Shown one piece after another: positions 48,513 to 57,239 of a stretch of 64,000 bases of DNA. This stretch comes from JAJPHF01 sp035293805. GTDB taxonomy: Bacteria > Chloroflexota > UBA6077 > JAJPHF01. The DNA lies in contig DATGMD010000070.1 in NCBI GenBank assembly GCA_035293805.1, positions 1 to 64,000 of the forward strand, in the 5' to 3' direction. Position 1 is the stretch's first letter, and every line of letters starts with the position of its first letter. The notes under the pieces are model-generated. The model saw only the letters and a program-made list of their open reading frames with translations, searched no databases and was not told the DNA's origin. The position numbers and the translations under genes were made by a program.

Positions 48513-50747
48513 GTGGTCGCGGAGCTAAGCGTGGTCGGTCGGCCGCTGGGACGGGTCGAGGGCGAGGCGAAAGTCACCGGGCAGGCGCGCTTTGCCGCCG
48601 ACGTGGTGCGCCCCGGACAGCTCTGGGCGAAGTGCCTGCGCAGCCCCCACCCGCACGCGCGCATCGTCCACCTCGACGTGAGCGCCGCGCGCCGCGTGCC
48701 CGGCGTCCATGCCGTCCTCACCGGCGCCGACCTGCCGCGCACGCTCGTCGGCATCCGCCTGCGCGACATGCCGCTGCTCGCTCGCGACCGTGTGCGCTAC
48801 GTCGGCGAGCGCGTCGTCGCCGTCGCCGCCGAGGACCCCGACGTGGCCGAGGAGGCGCTGGCGCTCGTGCAGGTCGAGTACGAGCCGCTGCCGGCCGTCT
48901 TCGACGCCGAGGCGGCCCTCGCGCCCGACGCGCCCGTGCTGCACCCCGAGGTGGCGAGCTACGTTGGCCGCGAGTGGGACCTCGGCGCCCACCCGAACGC
49001 CCACGCCTACTGGCGGCACGAGCGCGGCGACCTGGCGGCCGGCCTCGCCGACGCCGACCTCGTGATCGAGCACACCTTCCACACGGGCCTCCTCCACCAG
49101 GGCTACCTGGAGCCCCACGCCGCCGTCGTGGCGCTGGCGGGCGACGGCGCCGCCCAGGTGTGGATGTCGAACAAGATGCCGTTCCGCTCGCGCCAAGACA
49201 TGTCCGCTGCCCTCGACCTACCCGAGGAGAGCATCGACGTTCATCACGTCCACATCGGCGGCGACTTCGGCGGCAAGGGCGCTCCCGACGACGCTATGCT
49301 CGCCTACCACCTGGCGCGCGCCAGCGGCCGCCCCGTCAGCCTGGTCCTCACCTACGCCGAGGAGCTAACCGCCGCCAACCCGCGCCACCCCTCCACCGTG
49401 TACCTCAAGACCGGCGTCAAGCGCGACGGCACGATCGTGGCGCGCGAGGGGCGCGTGCTCTTCAACCGCGGCGCCTACGCCGGCCGCAGCGCCTCGCCGC
49501 GCGGCATTCTCAACGGCGCGTTCAAGCTCGGCGGCACCTACCGCGTGCCCAACGCGCGCCTGGAGTGCCTGGCGGTCTACACGAACCAGGTGCCGTGCGG
49601 CAGCATGCGCGCCCCGGGTCAGCCGCAGGTGATCTTCGCCGTCGAGGCGCACATGGACCTCGTGGCCGCCGCGCTCGGCATGGATGCCCTGGAGTTCCGC
49701 CTGAAGAACGTCTTGCAAGAGGGCGACTCGCCGGTCGTACCCGCGCGCTGGCAGGGCATCTCCCAGGCGCGCGTCGTGCTGGAGCGCGCGGCCGAGGCGA
49801 TCGGCTGGGGCACGCCGAAGGCGCCGAACGTCGGCCGCGGCCTGGCGCTCTCCGAGCGGGGCATCGGCGGCGGTGAGTCCCACGTCGAGCTGACCCTTGG
49901 CGCCGACGGCCGCGTGGTCGCCCAGACCGGCGTGCCCGACATCGGCACCGGCACCTACACGCTCGTGCAGCAGCTCGTGGCCGAGGAGCTAGGCCTGGCC
50001 CCCGAGCGCATCACGGTCGCCACCGCCGACACCAGCCGCGGCCTGCTCGACCCCGGCACCGGCGGCAGCAAGGGCACGCACGTCGTGGGGCAGGCCGGCT
50101 ACCAGGCGGCCCGCAACCTGCGCGCGCTGCTGGCCGACCTGGCGGCGGCGCGCCTGGGCGGCGTAGCCGAGGCGGTGCGTTTCGCGGACGGCGCCGCGCA
50201 CCTCGACGGTCGCTCGGTCGAGCTGGGCGCGCTGGCGGCCGAGGCAGGCGAGCCGATCCGCGCCCTGGGTATCTACGACGGCCAAGCGCCGCAGGTCGTC
50301 TCGTTCGTGGCGCAGGCGGCCGAGGTCGAGGTCGATCCCGAGACGGGACAGGTCCACGTGCGCCGCGTCGCCAGCGCCCATGATGTCGGCACGATCCTGA
50401 ACCCGCTCGGCCACCAGGGCCAGATCGACGGCGGCGTGGTGATGGGCGTGGGCAGCGCGCTCATCGAGGGCAGCGACCTGGACGAGGGGCGCGTGGTGGC
50501 CGCCAACCTGGGCGACTACAAGCTGCCCACGGCCGCCGACATCCCCGAGCTTGTCACGATCCACTGCGAGGCGCCCGGCGGCCCCGCGCCGTTCGGCGGC
50601 AAGTCCATCGGCGAGGAGCCGTTCGTCCCCGGCGCCGCCGCCATCGCCAACGCCGTCCGTGACGCCACCGGAGTCCCCATCCACGAGCTACCCATCCGGC
50701 CCGAAACCGTCCTCCGCGGCCTCCGCGCCGCCCGCGGCGACCGCTAG
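48513..50747 (+). CDS. Xanthine dehydrogenase-family molybdenum hydroxylase large subunit
   Basis: A 744-residue molybdopterin-binding subunit starting at GTG 48513, with AAGGAGG upstream. Family signatures include GEAKVTGQARFAADV, GGDFGGKGAPDDA, CGSMRAPGQPQ, VPDIGTGTYT, GGSKGTHVVGQAG, AHDVGTILNPLGHQGQIDGG and KSIGEEPFVPGAAAIANAVRDATG, whose Glu is the expected general base. It would hydroxylate an aldehyde, purine or aromatic acid. The usual FAD-binding and [2Fe-2S] subunits are not encoded next to it; it lies between DUF5946 and small unknown genes. Either partners are distant or the gene was displaced. Confidence 0.9.
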   Translation: MVAELSVVGRPLGRVEGEAKVTGQARFAADVVRPGQLWAKCLRSPHPHARIVHLDVSAARRVPGVHAVLTGADLPRTLVGIRLRDMPLLARDRVRYVGERVVAVAAEDPDVAEEALALVQVEYEPLPAVFDAEAALAPDAPVLHPEVASYVGREWDLGAHPNAHAYWRHERGDLAAGLADADLVIEHTFHTGLLHQGYLEPHAAVVALAGDGAAQVWMSNKMPFRSRQDMSAALDLPEESIDVHHVHIGGDFGGKGAPDDAMLAYHLARASGRPVSLVLTYAEELTAANPRHPSTVYLKTGVKRDGTIVAREGRVLFNRGAYAGRSASPRGILNGAFKLGGTYRVPNARLECLAVYTNQVPCGSMRAPGQPQVIFAVEAHMDLVAAALGMDALEFRLKNVLQEGDSPVVPARWQGISQARVVLERAAEAIGWGTPKAPNVGRGLALSERGIGGGESHVELTLGADGRVVAQTGVPDIGTGTYTLVQQLVAEELGLAPERITVATADTSRGLLDPGTGGSKGTHVVGQAGYQAARNLRALLADLAAARLGGVAEAVRFADGAAHLDGRSVELGALAAEAGEPIRALGIYDGQAPQVVSFVAQAAEVEVDPETGQVHVRRVASAHDVGTILNPLGHQGQIDGGVVMGVGSALIEGSDLDEGRVVAANLGDYKLPTAADIPELVTIHCEAPGGPAPFGGKSIGEEPFVPGAAAIANAVRDATGVPIHELPIRPETVLRGLRAARGDR

Positions 50748-50798
50748 CCCGCGCCAGCCCCAGAGCAAGGTGCGGATCAGGTGAGCGGCCGGAGGGAC

Positions 50799-50829
50799 GT
50801 AGGGGTGGGTCTCGTGCCCGCCCGCGGCC
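50799..50829. repeat. REP-like palindrome, copy 2 of the GGGCGGG type
   Basis: GTAGGGGTGGG-TCTCGTG-CCCGCCCGCGGCC matches 38891-38921 in 30 of 31 positions. It lies in the gap after the molybdenum hydroxylase gene. Confidence 0.6.
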
Positions 50830-50975
50830 GTCGAGGCCGCAACCCCGGCGGCGGCCGGCCGCTTGCTGACTCTGCGAGGTGCTTTACGCCGCAGTGAGCG
50901 ACCACAGCGTGCAATGCTGCTAGCGTCACATTCCCATGGAAAGACCGATCCTGGCATAGCGGAGGGGCAGGGCGG

Positions 50976-51191
50976 ATGACACACTACGTCATCGAATGGG
51001 ACGGTACCACGCTCCCCTCGGAGCTGCGCGATCTGCCGCCCGGGCGCTACGTCGTGGAGCCCCTGGTGGACGACGACGAGCTGACGGACGAGGAAGTAGA
51101 CGGAATTCTGGAGGCTATCGACGAGGTCGAAGCCGGTAAGGGAATTCCCTGGGAGGAGATACTTCGCGAGCTACGACGGGAACGGATGTAG
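50976..51191 (+). CDS. Small acidic protein of unknown function
   Basis: A 71-residue acidic protein with GGAGGGGCAGGG before the ATG. It has a beta-strand N-terminus (HYVIEWDGTTLPSELRDLPPGRYVVEPL), then DDELTDEEVDGILEAIDEVEAGKGIPWEEILRELRRE, helix with acid/base periodicity. Size and layout resemble antitoxins of RelB or similar type, but I recognise no family and the adjacent gene is not a clear toxin. It precedes the frameshifted gene by 54 nt. Confidence 0.65.
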   Translation: MTHYVIEWDGTTLPSELRDLPPGRYVVEPLVDDDELTDEEVDGILEAIDEVEAGKGIPWEEILRELRRERM

Positions 51192-51245
51192 TGGTATGAT
51201 GGCCCAGAGACTTACGCTGCCCGCCGGGGCTGTCCCGGCCCTAAC

Positions 51246-52150
51246 ATGAGCTTATCCTCTCAGGCACACCCTGCGGACCCTACTCCCGAAGCCACCGCCA
51301 TTGAGCACGCCCAACGCGCTGTCGAGCTAGCTCTCCAGGTCCGCGACGAACACCCCGATGACGTAGGCGCCTGGCAGGCCTGGGAAGCTCTCGCTACTGC
51401 CCGGGCGGTGATGTACGGCGCGTACTCCGCCGACGACTTCCTGTATAGCGCGCGGGCTGCCGCCGAGGTCGCCGTTCGGCGCGCGCTACACTTGATGTTT
51501 GATATCGCTTTCAAGTATCACCACCCCGACCCTGGCCGGGCATCCTGGCACCTGCATTACGACGATCATCCCGCTATCGGAGCGTGGCGCGCTACTGCCG
51601 ACGCCTCGCTCGCTGCGCTTGACGCAGCCTACCCCCGGGGTTCTGGGAGGACTTCGAGCGACTGTGGCACGGCGACGGCACAGCACTTGAGAGCGCCATC
51701 CGTTTTCTCGAAGCGGATCCCTGGTTTCACCGCTCTGGTTACGCCAAGGAGTACCTGATCCGCTTCATCAACCGGTGCGAGCTGTCCGATGAGCAGGCAG
51801 CACGCCTTCGGCAAGTCGTTATGCACGTGATCGAAGGGCGAGATCGTAGAGAGCTCCGTCGCTACTGCCGCCTGGCTCGAAGGGTTTCCACGCCAGGGTT
51901 CCGGGCGGGGCTGGAGGACATCGTGCGCCCTCAGGATACCTCTATGCCGCCTTTTGAACTCGTCACGTTTGAACGGCGCCGACGGCTTCGGGTGATATAC
52001 GACCGGCGGTTCAGACGACATATTCAGTGGGCGCTAGCCTATCTCGACGGGCATCCGCTGCCATCCGGCCGAAACGAGCTTTGGGAGTTGCGTAGGTTGG
52101 CGAGGGCGGGAAGAGAAAGGCAGGAACCGCCTCAGAGAGCAGGCGAGTGA
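51246..52150 (+). pseudogene. Frameshifted gene of unknown function
   Basis: The first frame begins MSLSSQAHPADPTPEATAIE and continues through AWEALATARAVMYGAY to DAAYPR. At 51632-51640 (CCCCCGGGG) it shifts; the correct continuation in another frame begins GFWEDFERLWHGDGTALESA and goes on without a stop to MHVIEGRDRREL and the TGA at 52150. One inserted base in the homopolymer restores a 301-residue protein. In the published frame it would end at 51758. It may be a sequencing/assembly error or a real mutation. The protein looks helical and soluble, with no family I recognise. Confidence 0.7.
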
Positions 52151-52200
52151 TCAGCCGCCCTTGAGACTCTCCTCGATCTCGCGGCGAGGGCTTCCGCGGC
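52151..52200 (-). pseudogene. Remnant of a binding-protein 3' end
   Basis: On the minus strand this segment ends REIEESLKGG-stop and matches, over about 45 nt with an indel, the 3' end of the binding-protein gene at 53462 (RELDEILKGG-stop); TCAGCCGCCCTTGAG is identical. It appears to be a decayed duplicate of that end, lying between the frameshifted gene and the next binding lipoprotein. Confidence 0.35.
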
Positions 52201-52250
52201 CGCCGCCGACCGCACCGCGCGGACCGCCCCGAGCACCGTCCAGCCGGAGA

Positions 52251-53354
52251 CTAGCGCGCCTGGGACTGGTCGAGCCCGGCGGCAACGATCTCGTCCAGAA
52301 TGCTGCGGTCGACGAGCGCCGCGGGCTGCACTGTCGCCACCTCCGGGTCGACCTCGGCCAGCGCGTCGATGACCGATTGCAGGCCGGGCTCGCTGGGGTA
52401 GGGCACGGCCGGCATACTCTCCACGGCCGCGCGGTAGCCCCACTCGATCGCGGGGCCGTCGTCGCTCTGGAGATACTGACGGATGACGGCCTGCGCCAGC
52501 GCCGGATCCGCCTTCATGCGCTCGGCCCCCAGCGCGAACCCGCGCACGAACCGCCGCACCGTGTCGCGCTCCTCGGCCAGGTAGCCGCGGCGGACGGCCA
52601 CGCCGACCCCCAGGGAGGGCACGTTCCAGTCGGCCATGCGCGCCAGGCTGTGGAAGCCGGCCTGCTCGGCCACGTAGTCGTTGGGCGGGTTGAGGGCGGC
52701 GGCCATGATCGCGCCGCTCTGCAGGGCCGCTAGCATCTGCGGCTCGCCACCCGCCATGGCGCGGAACACGATGTCTTGCTCCGGGTCCAGGCCCAGGCGG
52801 CGCAGCGCGTAGCGCAGAGCAAAGTCGCTCTGCGAGCCGCGGCCCGTCGCCCCAACCGGCTGGCCGCGGAGCTGCTCGACGCTCGTCACCTGCGGCTGCA
52901 CCATGAGCTGGAACGTCAGCTTCGTGGAGGTGCTGGCCAGGTACACCAGGTCGGCGCCCTTCGCCACGGCGCTCACCATGGCGCCCGAGGCCAGCATCGT
53001 GATGGGCGCCTCGCCCGAGAGCAGCGCCGCGATCGCCTTGTCGCTGCCGCTGATCAGCGTCGCCTCGACGTCAAGGCCTTGCTCGCGGAACAGGCCGGTC
53101 TCGACGCCGATCCACAGCGGCGCCTGCGCGCTGACGAGGGCGGTGTAGGCTACGCGCACCGGCTGCAGCGCAGGGGGCTCGGCCGGCGCTGCCTCCGTTT
53201 GCGCCGCGGGCGCGGCGGCCGGCGGCGCGGCCGGGGGCGGCGCGCAGGCAGCGAGCCCCAGGGCCACCGCGACGAGCCCGGCCCCGCGGCATCCCCGCCG
53301 AGCGCACGCTACGCTACTGATCCGTCGTGCGACCGCCCAGCGCCACCAGCTCAT
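52251..53354 (-). CDS. SsuA/TauA/THI5-type ABC substrate-binding lipoprotein
   Basis: ATG 53354 with GAGGAGGTG upstream gives 367 residues, ahead of a longer open frame that I treat as untranslated. Lipobox LAAC puts lipidation at Cys37, followed by a short Pro/Ala linker. VRVAYTALVSAQAPLWIGVETGLF, GLDVEATLISGSDKA and QLRGQPVGATGRGS show NMT1-like binding-protein structure. It precedes no permease; the neighbouring upstream gene encodes a different solute-binding lipoprotein. Ligand unknown. Confidence 0.86.
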   Translation of the reverse strand: MSWWRWAVARRISSVACARRGCRGAGLVAVALGLAACAPPPAAPPAAAPAAQTEAAPAEPPALQPVRVAYTALVSAQAPLWIGVETGLFREQGLDVEATLISGSDKAIAALLSGEAPITMLASGAMVSAVAKGADLVYLASTSTKLTFQLMVQPQVTSVEQLRGQPVGATGRGSQSDFALRYALRRLGLDPEQDIVFRAMAGGEPQMLAALQSGAIMAAALNPPNDYVAEQAGFHSLARMADWNVPSLGVGVAVRRGYLAEERDTVRRFVRGFALGAERMKADPALAQAVIRQYLQSDDGPAIEWGYRAAVESMPAVPYPSEPGLQSVIDALAEVDPEVATVQPAALVDRSILDEIVAAGLDQSQAR

Positions 53355-53461
53355 GGCCCACCTCCTCGGCGCGCCCGGTACGCGTTCAGCGCCTCTGCGC
53401 TGCTGAGAGCAGCGAGGGCGGCGCGTCGCCAAGCGCATTGTAGCGCCGCTACCTGCTTGCC

Positions 53462-54589
53462 TCAGCCGCCCTTGAGGATCTCGTCCAGCTCGCGGACGAG
53501 GGCCTGGCCGTCGGGGGAGAGGGCGAAGGCAATCTTGTCCGGATTGTCCACCCAGGCGAAGGTGGGGAAGCCGGCGGCACGCGCCTCTTGCTCCATGCGG
53601 GCGTCGGCGGAGTCGGGGTAGTAGCGGCTGCCGACGCCCGTCGCCTCGGCCTGGATGCGCTGCCCCTCCGGGCCAGCGAGCACCGCCGCCAGCAGCTTCG
53701 CCGCGTTCGGGTGCGCCGCCCGCCGCGCCACCAGCACCTGGTGGTCGGCGTTCGACGACACGTCGAGCGGCGTGAACGCCGCCGGGATGCCGCGCAACCC
53801 CGCCGTCAAGTAGAACGACCCGGTGACGACGACCATCGGGTACTCCTTCGCGGCGTAGCGCGTGAACTCATTGGGCAGCGTGTCCGTGCTCGCGCCGTTC
53901 TGCATGGCGGCCCGGAACGCCGCCAGCGCCGGGTCGCGGCCAAGCTGGAAGACGATCGGCAGGTAGGTCGCGGCGGTGTTGAACAGCATGAACTTGCCGC
54001 GCCAGCGCGGGTTGGCCAGATCTTTGACCGAGCGCGGCGCCTCGGCCGCGGACACCACGTTCGGGTCGTACATCAGGCCGAAGTGGTCCGTATAGATCAC
54101 CACGTACTCGCCGTTCTCGCCCACCATGCCGTCCGGCGTGCCCGCCGGCAGCAGCGGCGCCCAGTTCACCGCCTCGGCCGCGCCCGCGCGGCGCAGCGTC
54201 GCCGAGGTCGTGTCCGAGCTCTGGTAGAGGTCGTACGACGGCTCCGCGTTGGCCTGCACCTCGCCCAGCCACTCCGCGGCGCGCTGAGCGTAGTTGCCCA
54301 CCGGCGTGAAGTTGATCTTGATCCGCACGCCGTACTCGCGCTCGATCGCGTCCTCCAGCCGCGCGATCGTGTCCTGGGTAAACGTCGTCTGGATCGTCGC
54401 GTTCACCTGGCCCTCGGCGCGCGCCGCGTCCACCACTTGCTGCCGCGTGGCAGCGTCGGGCACGGGCGCGCTCGCCGCCGGGGCGCTGGCAGGCGCGGGC
54501 GCGCTGCCCCCACCGGTCGGAGCGGCGGCCGGCCCGCACGCCAGCGTGAGCACCAGGCTGACGATCGTCCACAGCACCCTGCGCTGCAT
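53462..54589 (-). CDS. Extracellular solute-binding protein, Fe3+/polyamine (AfuA/PotD-like) type
   Basis: A 375-residue lipoprotein with lipobox LTLAC (Cys18). After a Pro/Ala/Gly linker it reads VDAARAEGQVNATIQTTFTQDTIARLEDAIEREYGVRIKINFTPVGNY, the start of the SBP_bac_1/6-type fold used for iron, thiamine or polyamine uptake. QSSDTTSATLRRAG, NPRWRGKFMLFNT and YPMVVVTGSFYLTAG are further conserved segments. It differs in fold class from the other binding proteins nearby. No permease or ATPase follows. Ligand unknown. Confidence 0.84.
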   Translation of the reverse strand: MQRRVLWTIVSLVLTLACGPAAAPTGGGSAPAPASAPAASAPVPDAATRQQVVDAARAEGQVNATIQTTFTQDTIARLEDAIEREYGVRIKINFTPVGNYAQRAAEWLGEVQANAEPSYDLYQSSDTTSATLRRAGAAEAVNWAPLLPAGTPDGMVGENGEYVVIYTDHFGLMYDPNVVSAAEAPRSVKDLANPRWRGKFMLFNTAATYLPIVFQLGRDPALAAFRAAMQNGASTDTLPNEFTRYAAKEYPMVVVTGSFYLTAGLRGIPAAFTPLDVSSNADHQVLVARRAAHPNAAKLLAAVLAGPEGQRIQAEATGVGSRYYPDSADARMEQEARAAGFPTFAWVDNPDKIAFALSPDGQALVRELDEILKGG

Positions 54590-54696
54590 TAGCTCTCGTC
54601 CTTTCCGCGGCGGCCGTGCACGCCCCGCCGGTCTTGGCGTGGAGTGTAGCCCGGCGCGTCCGCGGCCGCCAGGGATCGCGGCAGGTCCGTCCGGAT

Positions 54697-54746
54697 CCCT
54701 CTCCCTGGAGGAGGAGCGATGCAGCCGGCCCCCCAGAGGGAGAGGG
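54697..54746. terminator. Hairpin between two binding-protein genes
   Basis: CCCTCTCCCTGG (54697-54708) and CCAGAGGGAGAGGG (54733-54746) form a 12-bp stem with a 2-nt bulge. It lies just downstream of the binding-protein stop at 54776 on the minus strand and resembles the repeat at 45440-45460, so it may act as a terminator. Confidence 0.45.
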
Positions 54747-54775
54747 CCTGGCGCCCAGGGTACCCGCGCGCCGCC

Positions 54776-55987
54776 CTACGGCTCCCGGCCGAGCCGCGCC
54801 AGTGCGTAGTCGGCGTAGGAGCGGTCGAGCACCTGGCTCACGTCCACCTTCTGCGGCACCGTGCCGAACTGCACGTACCAGTCCTCGATGTCGTTCAGGA
54901 TGCGCGGGTCCATCACGGCGTTCGGGTCGACCGGCGAGGTCAGCAGGCCCTCGTATAGCTTGGGGTCCTTGATCGGCGTGTACTTGATGAGGATCTGCAC
55001 GATCTCGTCGCGCCCGCCCGCGTTCTGCTGCACCGCGCGATAGTAGTCGCGCTGGCCGCGCAGGTACGCCGTGATGAAGCGCCGCGCCGCCTCGGGCTGC
55101 CGCTCCGCGAACACCGGGCTGAGCGTCAGCACGTTGCCGGGCACGCCAGGATACACGTCGCCCATCGGCGCCACTAGCGCCGCGCTGCCCTGCGACTGCG
55201 CCACGGTGATGAACGGCTCGGCCAGGAACGCGGCGTCCACGCGCTTGTTCGCCAGCGCGGGCGGCGCGTCGGCGAATGGGAGCACCGCTGTCTCCACGTC
55301 GGCCAGGCTGAGGCCGACCGGCCCGACCATGCGCTGCACGAACAGGTGCTGGAAGCCGCCGTCCGAGGGCAGGCTGATCGTCAGTCCCTTGAAGTCCTTC
55401 AGCTCGCGGTAGCGGCCGCTGTCGAGGAGGTCCTGCCGCACGACGAACCCGCTCGAGCGATCGCCCGGCCCGATCTGGATGTTGTACAGGACGATCCGCA
55501 CCCCAACGCCGCGCTGCACGGCGTTGAAGATGATCGGGTCGGGGCCGCCGCTGGCGAAGTGCAGCTCGCCCGTCACTAGCGCGGCGATCACGTCGGACTG
55601 CGTGTTGGTCGGGATGCGCTCGATCTCCAGGCCCTCGTCGGCGAAGTAGCCGCGCTCCAGGCCGATGTACAGCGCGCGGTGCGCGACCGTCCCGCCGTCG
55701 GCCACCTTCACCATGACGGGCGGGCTCAGCGGCGGCGGGGCCGCCTGGGTCGGCGCGCTGGCGCTCGCGGGCGCCGCCGGGGCAGGCGCTGCCGCGACAG
55801 GGGCACCGGCGGTGGTCGGCTGGCTGGCTGCCGCGGGTGCCGCTGCGCTCGGCACGCCCGCGGTCGGTGCGGACGGAGCCGAGGCCGCCGGCTTGGCCGG
55901 CGCCGCGCCCGGCGCGCACGCCGCCAGCAGCCACAGCGCCCCCACCAGCCCGCCCACGCCCCGCGCCCGCCACCCCATCCCGTCCAT
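54776..55987 (-). CDS. SsuA/TauA/THI5-type ABC substrate-binding lipoprotein
   Basis: ATG 55987 with GAGAGGG upstream gives 403 residues. Lipobox LAAC at Cys24 is followed by about 75 residues of Ala/Pro/Thr-rich linker, the longest in the window. VMVKVADGGTVAHRALYIGLERGYF, GLEIERIPTNTQSD and ELHFASGGPDP are the NMT1-like binding motifs. A MITE-like palindrome lies just 5' of its start, between it and an FAH-family hydrolase gene on the same strand; uptake of that enzyme's substrate is a reasonable inference. Confidence 0.87.
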   Translation of the reverse strand: MDGMGWRARGVGGLVGALWLLAACAPGAAPAKPAASAPSAPTAGVPSAAAPAAASQPTTAGAPVAAAPAPAAPASASAPTQAAPPPLSPPVMVKVADGGTVAHRALYIGLERGYFADEGLEIERIPTNTQSDVIAALVTGELHFASGGPDPIIFNAVQRGVGVRIVLYNIQIGPGDRSSGFVVRQDLLDSGRYRELKDFKGLTISLPSDGGFQHLFVQRMVGPVGLSLADVETAVLPFADAPPALANKRVDAAFLAEPFITVAQSQGSAALVAPMGDVYPGVPGNVLTLSPVFAERQPEAARRFITAYLRGQRDYYRAVQQNAGGRDEIVQILIKYTPIKDPKLYEGLLTSPVDPNAVMDPRILNDIEDWYVQFGTVPQKVDVSQVLDRSYADYALARLGREP

Positions 55988-56020
55988 CGCGGCCCTCTCT
56001 TCACCATGCTCTACGCGGGG

Positions 56021-56122
56021 ACCTAACCCCCCCGGCCCCCCTTCCCTACCAAGGAAGGGGGGAGCCCTCCCGGCCTCGTCCCTCGCCCCCTTCTCACATT
56101 GGGAGGGGGGCGGGGGGTAGGT
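56021..56122 (-). repeat. MITE-like ~102-bp palindromic repeat, copy 2
   Basis: An inverted copy of the element at 12768-12876: ACCTAACCCCCCC to GGGGGGTAGGT. It contains GGCCCCCCTTCCCT and CCCCCTTCTCACATTGGGAGGGGG. It lies between the FAH-like stop at 56139 and the binding lipoprotein start at 55987. Confidence 0.65.
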
Positions 56123-56138
56123 CCGGCCGGGGCGCCGC

Positions 56139-57188
56139 TCAGCTCGGCGGCTCCAGCAGCCCCGGCATGCCATGCAGCACATAGTCCACCACGTTGTCGC
56201 CCGGCACGATCAAGTGGCTCAGCGTGCCGATCCCCTCCACCTCGAACGTGATCGTCTGGCCGACCTGCACCCAGCGGTGGGTATCCATCGAGCAGCTCAG
56301 CCCGACCGTGCCCGTGCCCAGCACGTCGCCGGGATATAGCGTCTCGTGGTCCGAGGCGAACGCCACGAGGTGCTCCGCCAGGTAATTGCGGCGGTGGCCC
56401 GTGTTACCCTCGTACCATACCTCCCCGTCCACGAGCAGCCGCACGTTCAGGTTCGCCTCGTCGATCTCGTCGGCCGTCGTGAGACACGGCCCCAGCACGT
56501 TGCAGAAGTCCTTCGTCTTCGCGGGGCCGAAGTAGTCCGAGCGCCGGTACACCTCGCGGGCGCTGCAGTCCACGAAGATCGTGTAGCCGGCGATGTAGTC
56601 GCGTGCTTCCTCGACGCGCAGGTTGCGCCCCTCCCGCCCGATGACGATGCCCACCTCTAGCTCGCAGTCGAGCTGCTCCGTGTAGTTCGGGTAGGGAATC
56701 GGGTCCTCGGGGCCGATCACCGCGCCGGGGTTGCCCTTGTAGTACGGCGGGTAGCGGTACCATTTGGGCAGCTTCGCCCCGATCTCCGGCGCCTGCGTCA
56801 TGTGCTCCTCGAACACCGAGAAGTCGCGCAGCGAGCGCGGCCGCGGCAAGGGCGCCAGCAGCCGCACGTCCGCCCGCTCGTATACCAGCCGCGCGCCGTC
56901 CAGCCCCTCTGGCCGCGCCTGCTCGGCCAGGCGGCGCTGCACGTAGCCGAGCGCCTGCTCGGCCGCGGCGCGCGACTGGCGGCCGCCCTCCAGCCAGGCG
57001 ATCATGTCCGGCGGCGTGCGTACGGCCGCGATCTCGCGTGGCCGCGCCTCGTCCGTCTCGGCGGCCAGGTAGGCGGCGAACGCCGTCGTCAGGTCGGCGA
57101 TGCGCCCCCGCTCGTGCCCGTCCACGAGCGCGCCCAACCGTGTCAGCCGCCCCACCGGCGTGCTGACGGCAAACGTCACCAGCTTCAT
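56139..57188 (-). CDS. Fumarylacetoacetate hydrolase (FAH) family protein
   Basis: A 349-residue FAH-fold hydrolase. The metal-site acids lie in FSVFEEHMTQAP, TEQLDCELEVGIVIG and the following FVDCSAREV region; GPAKTKDFCNVLGPCLTT and LYPGDVLGTGTVGLS are conserved. Such enzymes cleave C-C bonds in fumarylacetoacetate, fumarylpyruvate or 2-keto acids from aromatic degradation. GGAGGCACAG precedes the ATG. The upstream neighbour on the same strand is a binding lipoprotein at 57240, with 51 nt between the two. A ring-fission product is the likely substrate; identity unproven. Confidence 0.87.
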   Translation of the reverse strand: MKLVTFAVSTPVGRLTRLGALVDGHERGRIADLTTAFAAYLAAETDEARPREIAAVRTPPDMIAWLEGGRQSRAAAEQALGYVQRRLAEQARPEGLDGARLVYERADVRLLAPLPRPRSLRDFSVFEEHMTQAPEIGAKLPKWYRYPPYYKGNPGAVIGPEDPIPYPNYTEQLDCELEVGIVIGREGRNLRVEEARDYIAGYTIFVDCSAREVYRRSDYFGPAKTKDFCNVLGPCLTTADEIDEANLNVRLLVDGEVWYEGNTGHRRNYLAEHLVAFASDHETLYPGDVLGTGTVGLSCSMDTHRWVQVGQTITFEVEGIGTLSHLIVPGDNVVDYVLHGMPGLLEPPS

Positions 57189-57239
57189 CTGTGCCTCCTG
57201 TCCGTCTGCTGTCCGACGTTGCGGGCCAGTCCCGGCGCG

